This document shows positions 31,254 to 38,659 of a stretch of 64,000 bases of DNA, piece by piece. The position numbers were made by a program, and so were the translations under genes. The notes beneath the pieces were generated by a model that was not told the DNA's origin, ran no database searches, and saw only the letters and a list, made by a program, of their open reading frames with translations. This DNA comes from Ramlibacter rhizophilus (GTDB taxonomy: Bacteria > Pseudomonadota > Gammaproteobacteria > Burkholderiales > Burkholderiaceae_C), in NCBI RefSeq assembly GCF_004681965.1, contig NZ_SMLL01000009.1:160698-224697 (forward strand). The letters run 5' to 3'. Each line of letters begins with the position of its first letter. Within the stretch, counting starts at the first letter, position 1.

Positions 31254-31892
31254 CTACTCCTCCAGCCCGTGCCGCATGGCATAGCGCACCAGGTCCGCCG
31301 CGTTGTCCACGCCCAGCTTGTGCATCAGGTTGGCCTTGTGGCTGCTCACGGTCTTGACCGAGAGGCTGAGGCGGTGCGCGATGTCGGTCACCGACAGGCC
31401 CGAGACCAGCAGCCGGAACACCTCGAATTCGCGCGTGGAGAGCGACTCGTGCGGCGCCGCGGCGGCCTCGCCGCCCGGCATGGCCGCCAGCGCCAGCTGC
31501 TGCGCCACGTCGGCGCTGACCCAGGCGCCGCCCTGCGCGATCTTGCGCAGGGCCTGCTCCAGGAGGGCCGGCGCGCTTTCCTTGGTGAGGTAGCCGCTCG
31601 CGCCCGACTTGATCGCGCGCACCGCGTACTGCGACTCCTGGTGCATGCTCAGGACCAGGATGCGCACGCGCGGCTTCTCGGCCTTGACCAGCTTGATCAG
31701 CTCCATGCCGCTGCGCCCGGGCATGGACAGGTCCAGCACCAGCAGGTCGAAGTCCAGCTCGCGTGCCAGGCGCAGCACCTCCGTGCCGTCAGCCGCCTCG
31801 CCCACCACCTGGAAGTCCGGGGCGCTTGCGATGATGCGCTTGAGGCCTTCACGCACGATGGCGTGGTCGTCGGCCATGACAACGCGGATCAT
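31254..31892 (-). CDS. NarL/FixJ-family response regulator
   Basis: A 212-aa regulator with a receiver domain (Asp54 in LVLDLSMPGR, YLTKES) and a LuxR-type helix-turn-helix at about 150-210 (LSTREFEVFRLLVSG, SVKTVSSHKANLMHKL). The ATG at 31892 overlaps the kinase stop by 4 bp. It is the last gene of the cco-associated set, so it probably acts in oxygen or redox control of respiration, like FixJ; the targets cannot be told from the sequence. Confidence 0.92.
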   Translation of the reverse strand: MIRVVMADDHAIVREGLKRIIASAPDFQVVGEAADGTEVLRLARELDFDLLVLDLSMPGRSGMELIKLVKAEKPRVRILVLSMHQESQYAVRAIKSGASGYLTKESAPALLEQALRKIAQGGAWVSADVAQQLALAAMPGGEAAAAPHESLSTREFEVFRLLVSGLSVTDIAHRLSLSVKTVSSHKANLMHKLGVDNAADLVRYAMRHGLEE

Positions 31893-32986
31893 GCGTCGGC
31901 CCCCGGCAGCGGAATGCGGGCCTGGACACGGGTGCCCTGGCCGGGTTGCGAATCGATGCGCACCGTGCCTTCGAGCAGCTGCGCGCGCTCGCGCAGCCCC
32001 ACCAGGCCCAGCGACTGCGGCTTGCGCGCGGCCTGCGTCTCGAAGCCGGCGCCATCGTCGCGCACCTCCAGCACGATCTCGCGGCGCTCGCGCGCCACGC
32101 GCACCCAGGCGCGGTGGGCCCGCGCGTGCTTGGCCACGTTCTGCAGCGACTCCTGGACCATGCGGAACACCGCCGTCGCATGCGGCTCGCCCAGGTCCAG
32201 GCTCTGGTCGATGTCCAGCGCGCAGGGCACGCCGTGGCGCTGCGTGAAGTTCTGCACCAGCCACTCGATGGCCGGCACCAGGCCCAGGTCGTCCAGCACC
32301 AGCGGCCTGAGGTCCGCCGAGATCCGCCGCGTGGCCGCGACGCTCTCGTCCAGCATGTCCAGCATGTCCGCGAGCTTCTGCGCCGACGCCGCCGGATCGC
32401 GCTCCAGGTGGTCGCGCACCCAGATCGCGTCCATCTTGAGCGCCGTGAGCGACTGCGCCAGCTCGTCGTGCAGCTCGCGGGCCACGCGGGTCTTCTCCTG
32501 CTCGCGGATGGCGCTGGCCTCGGTGGCGAAGCGCGCCAGGTCCTGGCGCGCCTTCACGCGCTCGGTCACGTCGCGCAGGATGACGGAAAAGACCTTGCCC
32601 TCGGCGGTGTCGATCTGCGAGATGGACGCATCCATGGGGAACTCGCTTCCATCGGCCCGCAGGCCGTAGAGCACCATGCCCTCGCCCTTGCGCCGGGAGG
32701 TGACGCCCGTGGCGGCGAAGTGCTTCACGTGCGCGGCGTGGCCGGCGCGGAAGCGTTCGGGCAGCAGCATGGACAGGGGCTGGCCCATGACCTGGTCGCT
32801 GCGCCAGCCGAAGGTCTGCTCGGCCGCGCGGTTGTACAGGACGATGCGCTCGCGCTCGTCGATGCTGATGATGGCGTCCATGGCCGAGTCCAGCAGGGCG
32901 GCCAGCCGGCCCGCTGCATCGGCATCGCTCAGGAGGGAAAAGGGCACCGCGGAATTACAGCACAGCGCGGCGCCCGCATCCCTCAT
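31889..32986 (-). CDS. PAS-domain sensor histidine kinase (FixL-like)
   Basis: A 365-aa soluble kinase: one PAS domain (about 27-143), then a HisKA_3 dimerisation region with His173 (RVARELHDELAQSL) and a HATPase domain (FRMVQESLQNVAKHA, GAGFE). Within PAS, His83 (RAGHAAHV) aligns with the heme-ligand histidine of FixL and DOS-type sensors, and Met104 (GEGMVL) falls where DOS has its second ligand. No membrane helix is present. It overlaps the response regulator and the small membrane protein gene by 4 bp each, placing it in the cco operon. Heme binding is a hypothesis. Confidence 0.88.
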   Translation of the reverse strand: MRDAGAALCCNSAVPFSLLSDADAAGRLAALLDSAMDAIISIDERERIVLYNRAAEQTFGWRSDQVMGQPLSMLLPERFRAGHAAHVKHFAATGVTSRRKGEGMVLYGLRADGSEFPMDASISQIDTAEGKVFSVILRDVTERVKARQDLARFATEASAIREQEKTRVARELHDELAQSLTALKMDAIWVRDHLERDPAASAQKLADMLDMLDESVAATRRISADLRPLVLDDLGLVPAIEWLVQNFTQRHGVPCALDIDQSLDLGEPHATAVFRMVQESLQNVAKHARAHRAWVRVARERREIVLEVRDDGAGFETQAARKPQSLGLVGLRERAQLLEGTVRIDSQPGQGTRVQARIPLPGADA

Positions 32987-33252
32987 TCGGCCGTCGCCAG
33001 GGGCCGCAGGACGCTCCCGCGTGCGAGCCACAACGCCACGCCGCTGGACAGCGCGCACACCGTCCAGAAGGCGAAGAAGGCGGCCGTATAGACCGCCTGG
33101 CGGGACCAGCCCAGCGGTCCGCCGGCCCAGGACAGCTCCAGCGGGTCCACCAGCGCGAAGACCACCAGCTCCAGCAGGCAGGCGGCCAGGAAGGCCGGCC
33201 AGGCCACGGCCATGAGCAGCCGGCTCCAGACGGAAGCGTCGTGGTCGGCCAT
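32983..33252 (-). CDS. Small two-helix membrane protein in the cco cluster
   Basis: An 89-aa protein with two hydrophobic helices at about 12-36 and 53-77 and nothing else. It begins MADHDASVWSRLLMAV at an ATG at 33252, 5 bp after the fixH-like gene, and ends overlapping the PAS kinase start. Family not named by me; position suggests a role in cbb3 oxidase assembly or in signal passing to the adjacent kinase. Confidence 0.75.
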   Translation of the reverse strand: MADHDASVWSRLLMAVAWPAFLAACLLELVVFALVDPLELSWAGGPLGWSRQAVYTAAFFAFWTVCALSSGVALWLARGSVLRPLATAE

Positions 33253-33257
33253 GGCGG

Positions 33258-33533
33258 TCAGCGCGCCGGCGCCGGCGAGGCGGCGTGGTTGCGGCCCTGC
33301 AGGGCCGGCAGCAGGGCCTTGGCGCCTTCCTCGGCCAGCGTCTTGTTGATCTCGATGCCGCGGCGGTAGTAGTCCTCGGCCACCAGCGGGTCGGGCTGGC
33401 GCACGGCGATGACGACGGTGGCGATGCCGGCCAGGATCACGGTCACCGGCCCGGCGATCACCAGCCAGACATGGCCATGGTGCCACCAGGGCGCGGCGCT
33501 GCGGGATTCAGGAGGGGAAGAAGGAAGGGTCAT
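33258..33533 (-). CDS. ccoH: FixH/CcoH-like membrane protein
   Basis: A 91-aa single-pass protein: helix at about 22-44, then a short periplasmic part with DPLVAEDYYRRGIEINKTLA, which is the conserved FixH-type segment. CcoH helps assembly of the cbb3 oxidase. It is shorter than typical FixH (about 150 aa), lacking the C-terminal beta domain, so it is a minimal form seen in several betaproteobacteria. It follows ccoG by 22 bp. Confidence 0.8.
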   Translation of the reverse strand: MTLPSSPPESRSAAPWWHHGHVWLVIAGPVTVILAGIATVVIAVRQPDPLVAEDYYRRGIEINKTLAEEGAKALLPALQGRNHAASPAPAR

Positions 33534-33555
33534 GGCAGGTCTCCGGTCTGCGGGT

Positions 33556-35031
33556 TCAGCGGGGCATCAGGAACACGGCCTTCTCGCTCACGTGCGCATC
33601 GCCCGAGGCGGTGCCCACCAGGAAGCGGATGGGATGCGAGCCGGGCTCGGCGCCGCCATAGGGCAGCTGCAGGCGCACGGCCACCCAGCGCGACTGCGCG
33701 GGGCCGACCTCGAAGCGCGCATCGGACGCGACCACCAGGCCGGGCAGCCCTTCGACCTCGATGCGGTAGGTCTGCGCCTGCTCGGTCGCGTTCATGATCT
33801 GCAGCCGGTAGACGTTCTCGATGTGGCCGCCCGCGACGATGCGGGCGAGCGCGGCGCGGTCGCGCACCACGTCCACCTTCAGCGGCGTGCGCAGGGCCAG
33901 GCTCATGGCCAGCGCCAGGGCGATGGCGCCCAGGATGGCCGTGTACACCAGCACGCGCGGCCGCAGCACGCGCCGCAGCAGCGCGCGGCCCGTCCAGCCC
34001 TCGGCCAGCGCGTTCTGGGTGGTAAAGCGGATCAGCCCGCGCGGATAGCCCAGCTTGTCCATGACGCCGTCGCACACGTCCACGCAGGCGGCGCAGCCGA
34101 TGCATTCATATTGCAGGCCCTTGCGGATGTCGATGCCGGTGGGGCACACCTGCACGCACAGTGTGCAGTCCACGCAGGCGCCCAGGCCCGCGGCCCGGTA
34201 GTCGGTCTTGCGGCTGCGCGCGCCGCGCGGCTCGCCGCGGCCGGCGTCGTAGCTCACGATGAGCGTGTCCTTGTCGAACATGGCGCTCTGGAAACGCGCG
34301 TACGGGCACATGTACTTGCACACCTGCTCGCGCAGGAAGCCGGCGTTGCCCCAGGTGGCAAAGGCGTAGAACAGCACCCAGAAGATTTCCCAGGAGCCCA
34401 TGCGCAAGGCGATCAGCTCGCGCCCCAGCTCGTGGATCGGGGTGAAGTAGCCGACGAAGGTGGTGCCGGTCCACAGCGCGAGCAGCAGCCAGGCCAGGTG
34501 CTTGCCGCCCTTGCGCAGGAACTTCTCGCCGGTCCACGGGCCGGCGTCCAGCTTCATGCGGGCGGTGCGGTCGCCCTCCAGCCGGCGCTCGATCCACAGG
34601 AAGATTTCGGTATAGACGGTCTGCGGGCAGGCGAAGCCGCACCACAGGCGCCCGGCCACGGCGGTGAAGAGGAACAGCGACAACGCGCTGATCACCAGCA
34701 GGCCGGTGAGATAGATGAAGTCCTGCGGATACAGCACGTACCCGAAGAGATAGAACCGGCGCGCCGCGAGGTCGAACAGCACCGCCTGCCGCTCACCCCA
34801 CTGCAGCCAGGGCAGGCCGTAGAACACCAGCTGCGTGAGGAACACGAAGGCCCAGCGCCAGCTCGCGAAGCGGCCGGAGACGCTGCGCGGATAGAGCTTC
34901 TGGTGCGCTTCGTAGAGGGACCGGGTCTCGCCGGGCGGCGGCGGGTCGGGCGGCGCGGGGACGATGGGGATGACTTTCACGGTGGAGGGATCATCCGGGG
35001 TGGGCGGCAAGATCCGTTTGCGGTGGATCAA
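33556..35031 (-). CDS. ccoG: Cytochrome c oxidase accessory protein CcoG (RdxA/FixG)
   Basis: A polyferredoxin-like inner membrane protein for copper delivery to cbb3 oxidase. About five membrane helices are visible, with two 4Fe-4S motifs (CVDCTLCVQVCPTG and CIGCAACVDVCDG) and the CGFACPQTVYTE and CKYMCPYARFQ motifs, then a C-terminal Ig-like domain. The reading frame from the TTG at 35031 gives 491 aa; a TTG at 35010 or a GTG at 34980 are equally possible starts, since no ATG is available and no ribosome site decides. It lies downstream of ccoP after a repeat-bearing gap. Confidence 0.93.
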   Translation of the reverse strand: MIHRKRILPPTPDDPSTVKVIPIVPAPPDPPPPGETRSLYEAHQKLYPRSVSGRFASWRWAFVFLTQLVFYGLPWLQWGERQAVLFDLAARRFYLFGYVLYPQDFIYLTGLLVISALSLFLFTAVAGRLWCGFACPQTVYTEIFLWIERRLEGDRTARMKLDAGPWTGEKFLRKGGKHLAWLLLALWTGTTFVGYFTPIHELGRELIALRMGSWEIFWVLFYAFATWGNAGFLREQVCKYMCPYARFQSAMFDKDTLIVSYDAGRGEPRGARSRKTDYRAAGLGACVDCTLCVQVCPTGIDIRKGLQYECIGCAACVDVCDGVMDKLGYPRGLIRFTTQNALAEGWTGRALLRRVLRPRVLVYTAILGAIALALAMSLALRTPLKVDVVRDRAALARIVAGGHIENVYRLQIMNATEQAQTYRIEVEGLPGLVVASDARFEVGPAQSRWVAVRLQLPYGGAEPGSHPIRFLVGTASGDAHVSEKAVFLMPR

Positions 35032-35057
35032 GTGGGGGCGAGACCTGGGCGATGCGT

Positions 35058-35181
35058 TTCGACAGGCTCAACGCGAAAGGGAGTGGCTCACCTCCTGATT
35101 ACCACCCACCCCACACCGTTCGGGCTGAGCCTGTCGAAGCCCCTCGCCGCCCCACTCCGTTCGGGCTGAGCCTGTCGAAGC
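35058..35181. repeat. Dispersed TTCGACAGGCTCAGCC-type repeats
   Basis: Two direct copies of CCGTTCGGGCTGAGCCTGTC (followed by GAAGC) start at 35116 and 35157, and an inverted partial copy (TTCGACAGGCTCA) is at 35058-35070. The same motif appears at 14426-14450. From memory this repeat is widely scattered in betaproteobacterial genomes. It occupies most of the 170-bp gap between ccoP and ccoG and could form a transcript hairpin there. Confidence 0.75.
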
Positions 35182-35201
35182 CCACCGCCCAAAGCGATCA
35201 C

Positions 35202-36119
35202 TCAAGGCTTCCCCACCACCGCCTTGTTCGACAGGCCCCACACATACGCCGACAGCACATGGATCTGCGCGTCGGTCAGCTTGCCCTGCTGGCCGGGCAT
35301 CTGGTTGTTCCGACCGGTGTTGATGATGTTGATGATGGCCTGCTCGCCCCAGCCGTGCAGCCACACGTCGTCGGTGAGGTTGGGCGCGCCCAGGGCGGCG
35401 TTGCCCTTGCCGTCCATGCCGTGGCAGGCGGCGCAGGCGGTGAACTTGGCCTTGCCCAGCTGCGCACGCAGCGAGTCGTGCGGCCCCTTGGACAGGCTCA
35501 TCACGTAGTGCGCCACGTTCTTCACGTCGTCGGCACCGCCCACGGCCGCCGCCATCGGCGGCATGGCACCCGTGCGGCCCTGGTGGATGGTCTCGGCGAT
35601 CTTCGCCGGCTCGCCGCCCCAGAGCCAGTCGTGGTCGGCCAGGTTGGGAAAGCCCTTGCTGCCGCGCGCATCGGAGCCGTGGCACTGGGCACAGTTGTTC
35701 ATGAAGAGGCGCTCGCCGATGGCCATGGCATTCGGGTCGCCCGCCAGTTCCTCGGGCTTGCGGGCCGTGAACTGCGCGTACAGCGGCTCCAGCTGCACGC
35801 GGGCCTTCTCCACCTCCTTCTGGTAGTTGCCGGCGCTGGTCCAGGCGAGCTGGCCGCCGTAGCTGCCCAGGCCCGGGTAGGCCACCAGGTACAGCAGCGA
35901 ATACACGATGGTGATGACGAACAGCCACATCCACCAGCGTGGCAGCGGGTTGTTCATCTCGCGCAGGTCGCCGTCCCACACGTGGCCGGTGGTGTTGTCC
36001 TCGTCGGCGGCCACCTTCTTGCGCGCGGTGACCCACAGCAGCAGCAGGCAGGCCAGGATGCTGACCACGGTGAAGCCGGCCACGAAGACCGACCAGGCGT
36101 TGCCGGTGAAATCGCTCAT
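35202..36119 (-). CDS. ccoP: cbb3 oxidase diheme subunit CcoP
   Basis: A 305-aa membrane-anchored diheme cytochrome c, subunit III of the high-affinity cbb3 terminal oxidase. N-terminal helices lie at about 10-31 and 63-82, and two c-type heme sites, CAQCH and CAACH, with distal methionines in GAMPPM and NNQMPG. It passes electrons to CcoO and CcoN. It follows ccoQ by 9 bp. A normal full-length form. Confidence 0.96.
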   Translation of the reverse strand: MSDFTGNAWSVFVAGFTVVSILACLLLLWVTARKKVAADEDNTTGHVWDGDLREMNNPLPRWWMWLFVITIVYSLLYLVAYPGLGSYGGQLAWTSAGNYQKEVEKARVQLEPLYAQFTARKPEELAGDPNAMAIGERLFMNNCAQCHGSDARGSKGFPNLADHDWLWGGEPAKIAETIHQGRTGAMPPMAAAVGGADDVKNVAHYVMSLSKGPHDSLRAQLGKAKFTACAACHGMDGKGNAALGAPNLTDDVWLHGWGEQAIINIINTGRNNQMPGQQGKLTDAQIHVLSAYVWGLSNKAVVGKP

Positions 36120-36128
36120 GGCTTACCT

Positions 36129-36269
36129 CTATTCGTCGTTCTGGAAGGGAAGTGCCGCCGCCTCGTCGAAGCGGCCGCGGTTGCGGCGGGCATAGGCCCA
36201 GCCCGCGATGGCGAGGAAGGTGGCAAGCGAGACCAGCGTGGCCACGATGCGCAGGGTGGTGATGTCCAT
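36129..36269 (-). CDS. ccoQ: cbb3 oxidase small subunit CcoQ
   Basis: A 46-aa single-pass protein (helix about 5-26, then YARRNRGRFDEAA) that stabilises the cbb3 complex. The ATG at 36269 is 11 bp after ccoO. Its size, helix position and place between ccoO and ccoP identify it. Confidence 0.92.
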   Translation of the reverse strand: MDITTLRIVATLVSLATFLAIAGWAYARRNRGRFDEAAALPFQNDE

Positions 36270-36280
36270 GGAAGTCGTCC

Positions 36281-36916
36281 TCACTTGAGCGCCAGGCCCA
36301 TGCCCTGCAGGTAGGCCACCAGGGCGTCCATCTCGGTCTTGCCCTTGACGGCCTCGGGCGCCTTGGCGATCTCCTCGTCGGTGTAGGGCACGCCGACCGT
36401 GCGCAGGGCGCGCAGGCTGCGCTGCACCTGGACCGGGTCGAGCCGGTTCTTCTCCAGCCAGGGATAGGCGGGCATGTTCGACTCCGGCACCACGTCGCGC
36501 GGGTTCACCAGGTGGATGCGGTGCCACTCGTCGCTGTACTTGCCGCCCACGCGGTGCAGGTCGGGGCCGGTGCGCTTGCTGCCCCACTGGAACGGGCGGT
36601 CGTACACGAACTCGCCGGCCACCGAGTAGTGGCCGTAGCGCAGCGTCTCGGCGCGGAAGGGCCGGATCATCTGCGAGTGGCAGTTGTAGCAGCCCTCGCG
36701 CAGGTAGATGTCGCGGCCCGCGAGCTGCAGCGCGGTGTAGGGCTTGACGCCCTGCACGGCCTCGGTGGTGGACTTCTGGAAGAACAGCGGAACGATCTCC
36801 ACCAGTCCGCCGATGGCGACGACCAGCAGGATCAGCACGATCATCAGGAAGTTGCTGGTCTCGACCTTCTCGTGCGAGAAGCCGGTGCTCGGGGGGTTCG
36901 ATTGGGCGTTGCTCAT
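36281..36916 (-). CDS. ccoO: cbb3 oxidase monoheme subunit CcoO
   Basis: A 211-aa membrane-anchored cytochrome c, subunit II. One helix at about 24-46, heme c motif CYNCH in [16 protein letters not shown] and methionine ligand in [10 protein letters not shown]. Relays electrons from CcoP to CcoN. ATG at 36916 is chosen over a 23-codon upstream extension that lies within the ccoN-ccoO gap. Spaced 22 bp from ccoN. Confidence 0.96.
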   Translation of the reverse strand: MSNAQSNPPSTGFSHEKVETSNFLMIVLILLVVAIGGLVEIVPLFFQKSTTEAVQGVKPYTALQLAGRDIYLREGCYNCHSQMIRPFRAETLRYGHYSVAGEFVYDRPFQWGSKRTGPDLHRVGGKYSDEWHRIHLVNPRDVVPESNMPAYPWLEKNRLDPVQVQRSLRALRTVGVPYTDEEIAKAPEAVKGKTEMDALVAYLQGMGLALK

Positions 36917-36938
36917 GATGCGGTTTCCTTCGCGTCCC

Positions 36939-38375
36939 TCAGGCGTGGGCCGGCATCGGCACGGGCATCCGCACCGAGCGACCACCGGCCACCGTCATCC
37001 AGGTGTTCCAGGCCATGACCAGCATGCCGGCCAGGTACAGGACGCCGCCGAGGACGCGGATCACGTAGAACGGGTAGGTGGCCTTGACGGACTCCACGAA
37101 GGTGTAGGTCAGGGTGCCGTCGGGGTTGATGGCGCGCCACATGAGGCCCTGCATCACGCCGGCGATCCACATGGCGGCGATGTACAGCACGATGCCCAGC
37201 GTCGCGATCCAGAAGTGCAGCTCGATGGCCGGCACGCTGTACATCTTCTTCTGGCCATACAGGCGCGGGATCAGGTAGTAGAGCGAGCCCATGGAGATCA
37301 GGCCCACCCAGCCGAGCGCGCCGGAGTGCACGTGGCCCACGGTCCAGTCGGTGTAGTGGGACAGCGCGTTCACCGTCTTGATGGACATCATGGGCCCCTC
37401 GAAGGTGCTCATGCCGTAGAAGGACAGCGACACGATCAGGAAGCGCAGCACCGGGTCGTCGCGCAGTTTGTGCCAGGCGCCCGAGAGCGTCATGATCCCG
37501 TTGATCATCCCGCCCCAGCTGGGGGCCAGCAGGATCAGCGAGAACAGCATGCCCACCGACTGCGTCCAGTCCGGCAGCGCCGTGAAGTGCAGGTGGTGCG
37601 GGCCCGCCCACATGTAGGTGAAGATCAGCGCCCAGAAGTGGACGATGGACAGGCGGTAGCTGTAGACCGGCCGCTCGGCCTGCTTGGGGATGAAGTAGTA
37701 CATCATCCCGAGGAAGCCGGCGGTGAGGAAGAAGCCCACCGCGTTATGGCCGTACCACCACTGGATCATCGCGTCCTGCACGCCGGCGTAGGCCGAGTAG
37801 GACTTCATCCAGCCGGCCGGGATGGCGGCGCTGTTGACCAGGTGCAGGATGGCGACGGCCAGGATGAAGGCGCCGTAGAACCAGTTGGCCACGTAGATGT
37901 GGCGCACCTTGCGCACGCCGATGGTGCCGAAGAACACGATGGCATAGGACACCCACACCAGCGTGATGAGGATGTCGATGGGCCACTCCAGCTCGGCGTA
38001 CTCCTTGCCCGAGGTGTAGCCCAGGGGCAGGCTGATGGCCGCGGCCACGATCACCGCCTGCCAGCCCCAGAAGGTGAAGGCGGCGAGCTTGGGCGCGAAC
38101 AGGGGCACGTGCGAGGTGCGCTGCACCACCCAGTAGCTGGTGGCGAAGAGCGCGCAGCCGCCGAAGGCGAAGATCACGGCATTGGTGTGCAGGGGTCGCA
38201 GCCGCCCGTAGCTGAGCCAGGGGATGCCGAAATTGAGCTCGGGCCAGGCGAGTTGGGCCGCGATGAACACGCCCACGAGCATGCCCACCACCCCCCACAC
38301 CACGGCCATGAGCGAGAACTGCCGCACCACCGTGTCGTGGTAGCGGACTTCAGGAGCACTGGAGGCAGTCGTCAT
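36939..38375 (-). CDS. ccoN: cbb3 oxidase catalytic subunit CcoN
   Basis: A 478-aa, 12-helix heme-copper oxidase subunit I of the C family; reduces O2 with high affinity under low oxygen. The histidine ligands are in [25 protein letters not shown] (Cu-B region), [13 protein letters not shown] and [14 protein letters not shown]. It heads ccoNOQP; the ATG at 38375 follows AAGGTG. An FNR-type box sits 61 bp upstream of the start, so induction under oxygen limitation is likely. Confidence 0.97.
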   Translation of the reverse strand: MTTASSAPEVRYHDTVVRQFSLMAVVWGVVGMLVGVFIAAQLAWPELNFGIPWLSYGRLRPLHTNAVIFAFGGCALFATSYWVVQRTSHVPLFAPKLAAFTFWGWQAVIVAAAISLPLGYTSGKEYAELEWPIDILITLVWVSYAIVFFGTIGVRKVRHIYVANWFYGAFILAVAILHLVNSAAIPAGWMKSYSAYAGVQDAMIQWWYGHNAVGFFLTAGFLGMMYYFIPKQAERPVYSYRLSIVHFWALIFTYMWAGPHHLHFTALPDWTQSVGMLFSLILLAPSWGGMINGIMTLSGAWHKLRDDPVLRFLIVSLSFYGMSTFEGPMMSIKTVNALSHYTDWTVGHVHSGALGWVGLISMGSLYYLIPRLYGQKKMYSVPAIELHFWIATLGIVLYIAAMWIAGVMQGLMWRAINPDGTLTYTFVESVKATYPFYVIRVLGGVLYLAGMLVMAWNTWMTVAGGRSVRMPVPMPAHA

Positions 38376-38429
38376 GGAGCACCTTGTTGGATGTTCCTGA
38401 AAGTGTCCGGTGCGGCTGCCGGTGGACCC

Positions 38430-38443
38430 TTGATGCAGGTCAA
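38430..38443 (-). promoter_or_regulatory. FNR/ANR box upstream of ccoN
   Basis: On the minus strand this reads TTGACCTGCATCAA, close to the consensus TTGAT-N4-ATCAA with one mismatch. Its centre is about 61 bp before the ccoN ATG, so a class II promoter (box at -41.5) would give a leader of about 20 nt. Strongly suggests oxygen-regulated cco expression. Confidence 0.75.
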
Positions 38444-38513
38444 TCGCGTCGTGGGTTCCGACGGGTGCCGGGTGGCTCTGCAACACCCCGCGCGCGGCCG
38501 GGCCCGCGCGCCT

Positions 38514-38651
38514 TCAGTCGTTCGCGAGGATGCGCTCGCCCTCCGCATCGACCGACTCGAACTGCCCGCGCCAGACGGCCCAGGCCAGGCCGCCCAGGAT
38601 CAGGAGCGACAGCGCGATCGACAGGGGGATGAGGATGAAGAGGATGTCCAT
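38514..38651 (-). CDS. ccoS: cbb3 oxidase maturation protein CcoS
   Basis: A 45-aa single-pass protein (helix about 3-27, then AVWRGQFESVDAEGERIL), the standard CcoS form needed for heme insertion into cbb3 oxidase. It follows ccoI by 8 bp and precedes ccoN by 138 bp. Size, sequence tail and place are typical. Confidence 0.92.
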   Translation of the reverse strand: MDILFILIPLSIALSLLILGGLAWAVWRGQFESVDAEGERILAND

Positions 38652-38659
38652 GGGGCTTC

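Noticed and set aside
35018..35031. FNR-like TTGCGGTGGATCAA near the ccoG start
   Set aside because: Only one half-site matches well (two mismatches in the other), and the geometry would put the transcript start at the start codon; too weak to call.
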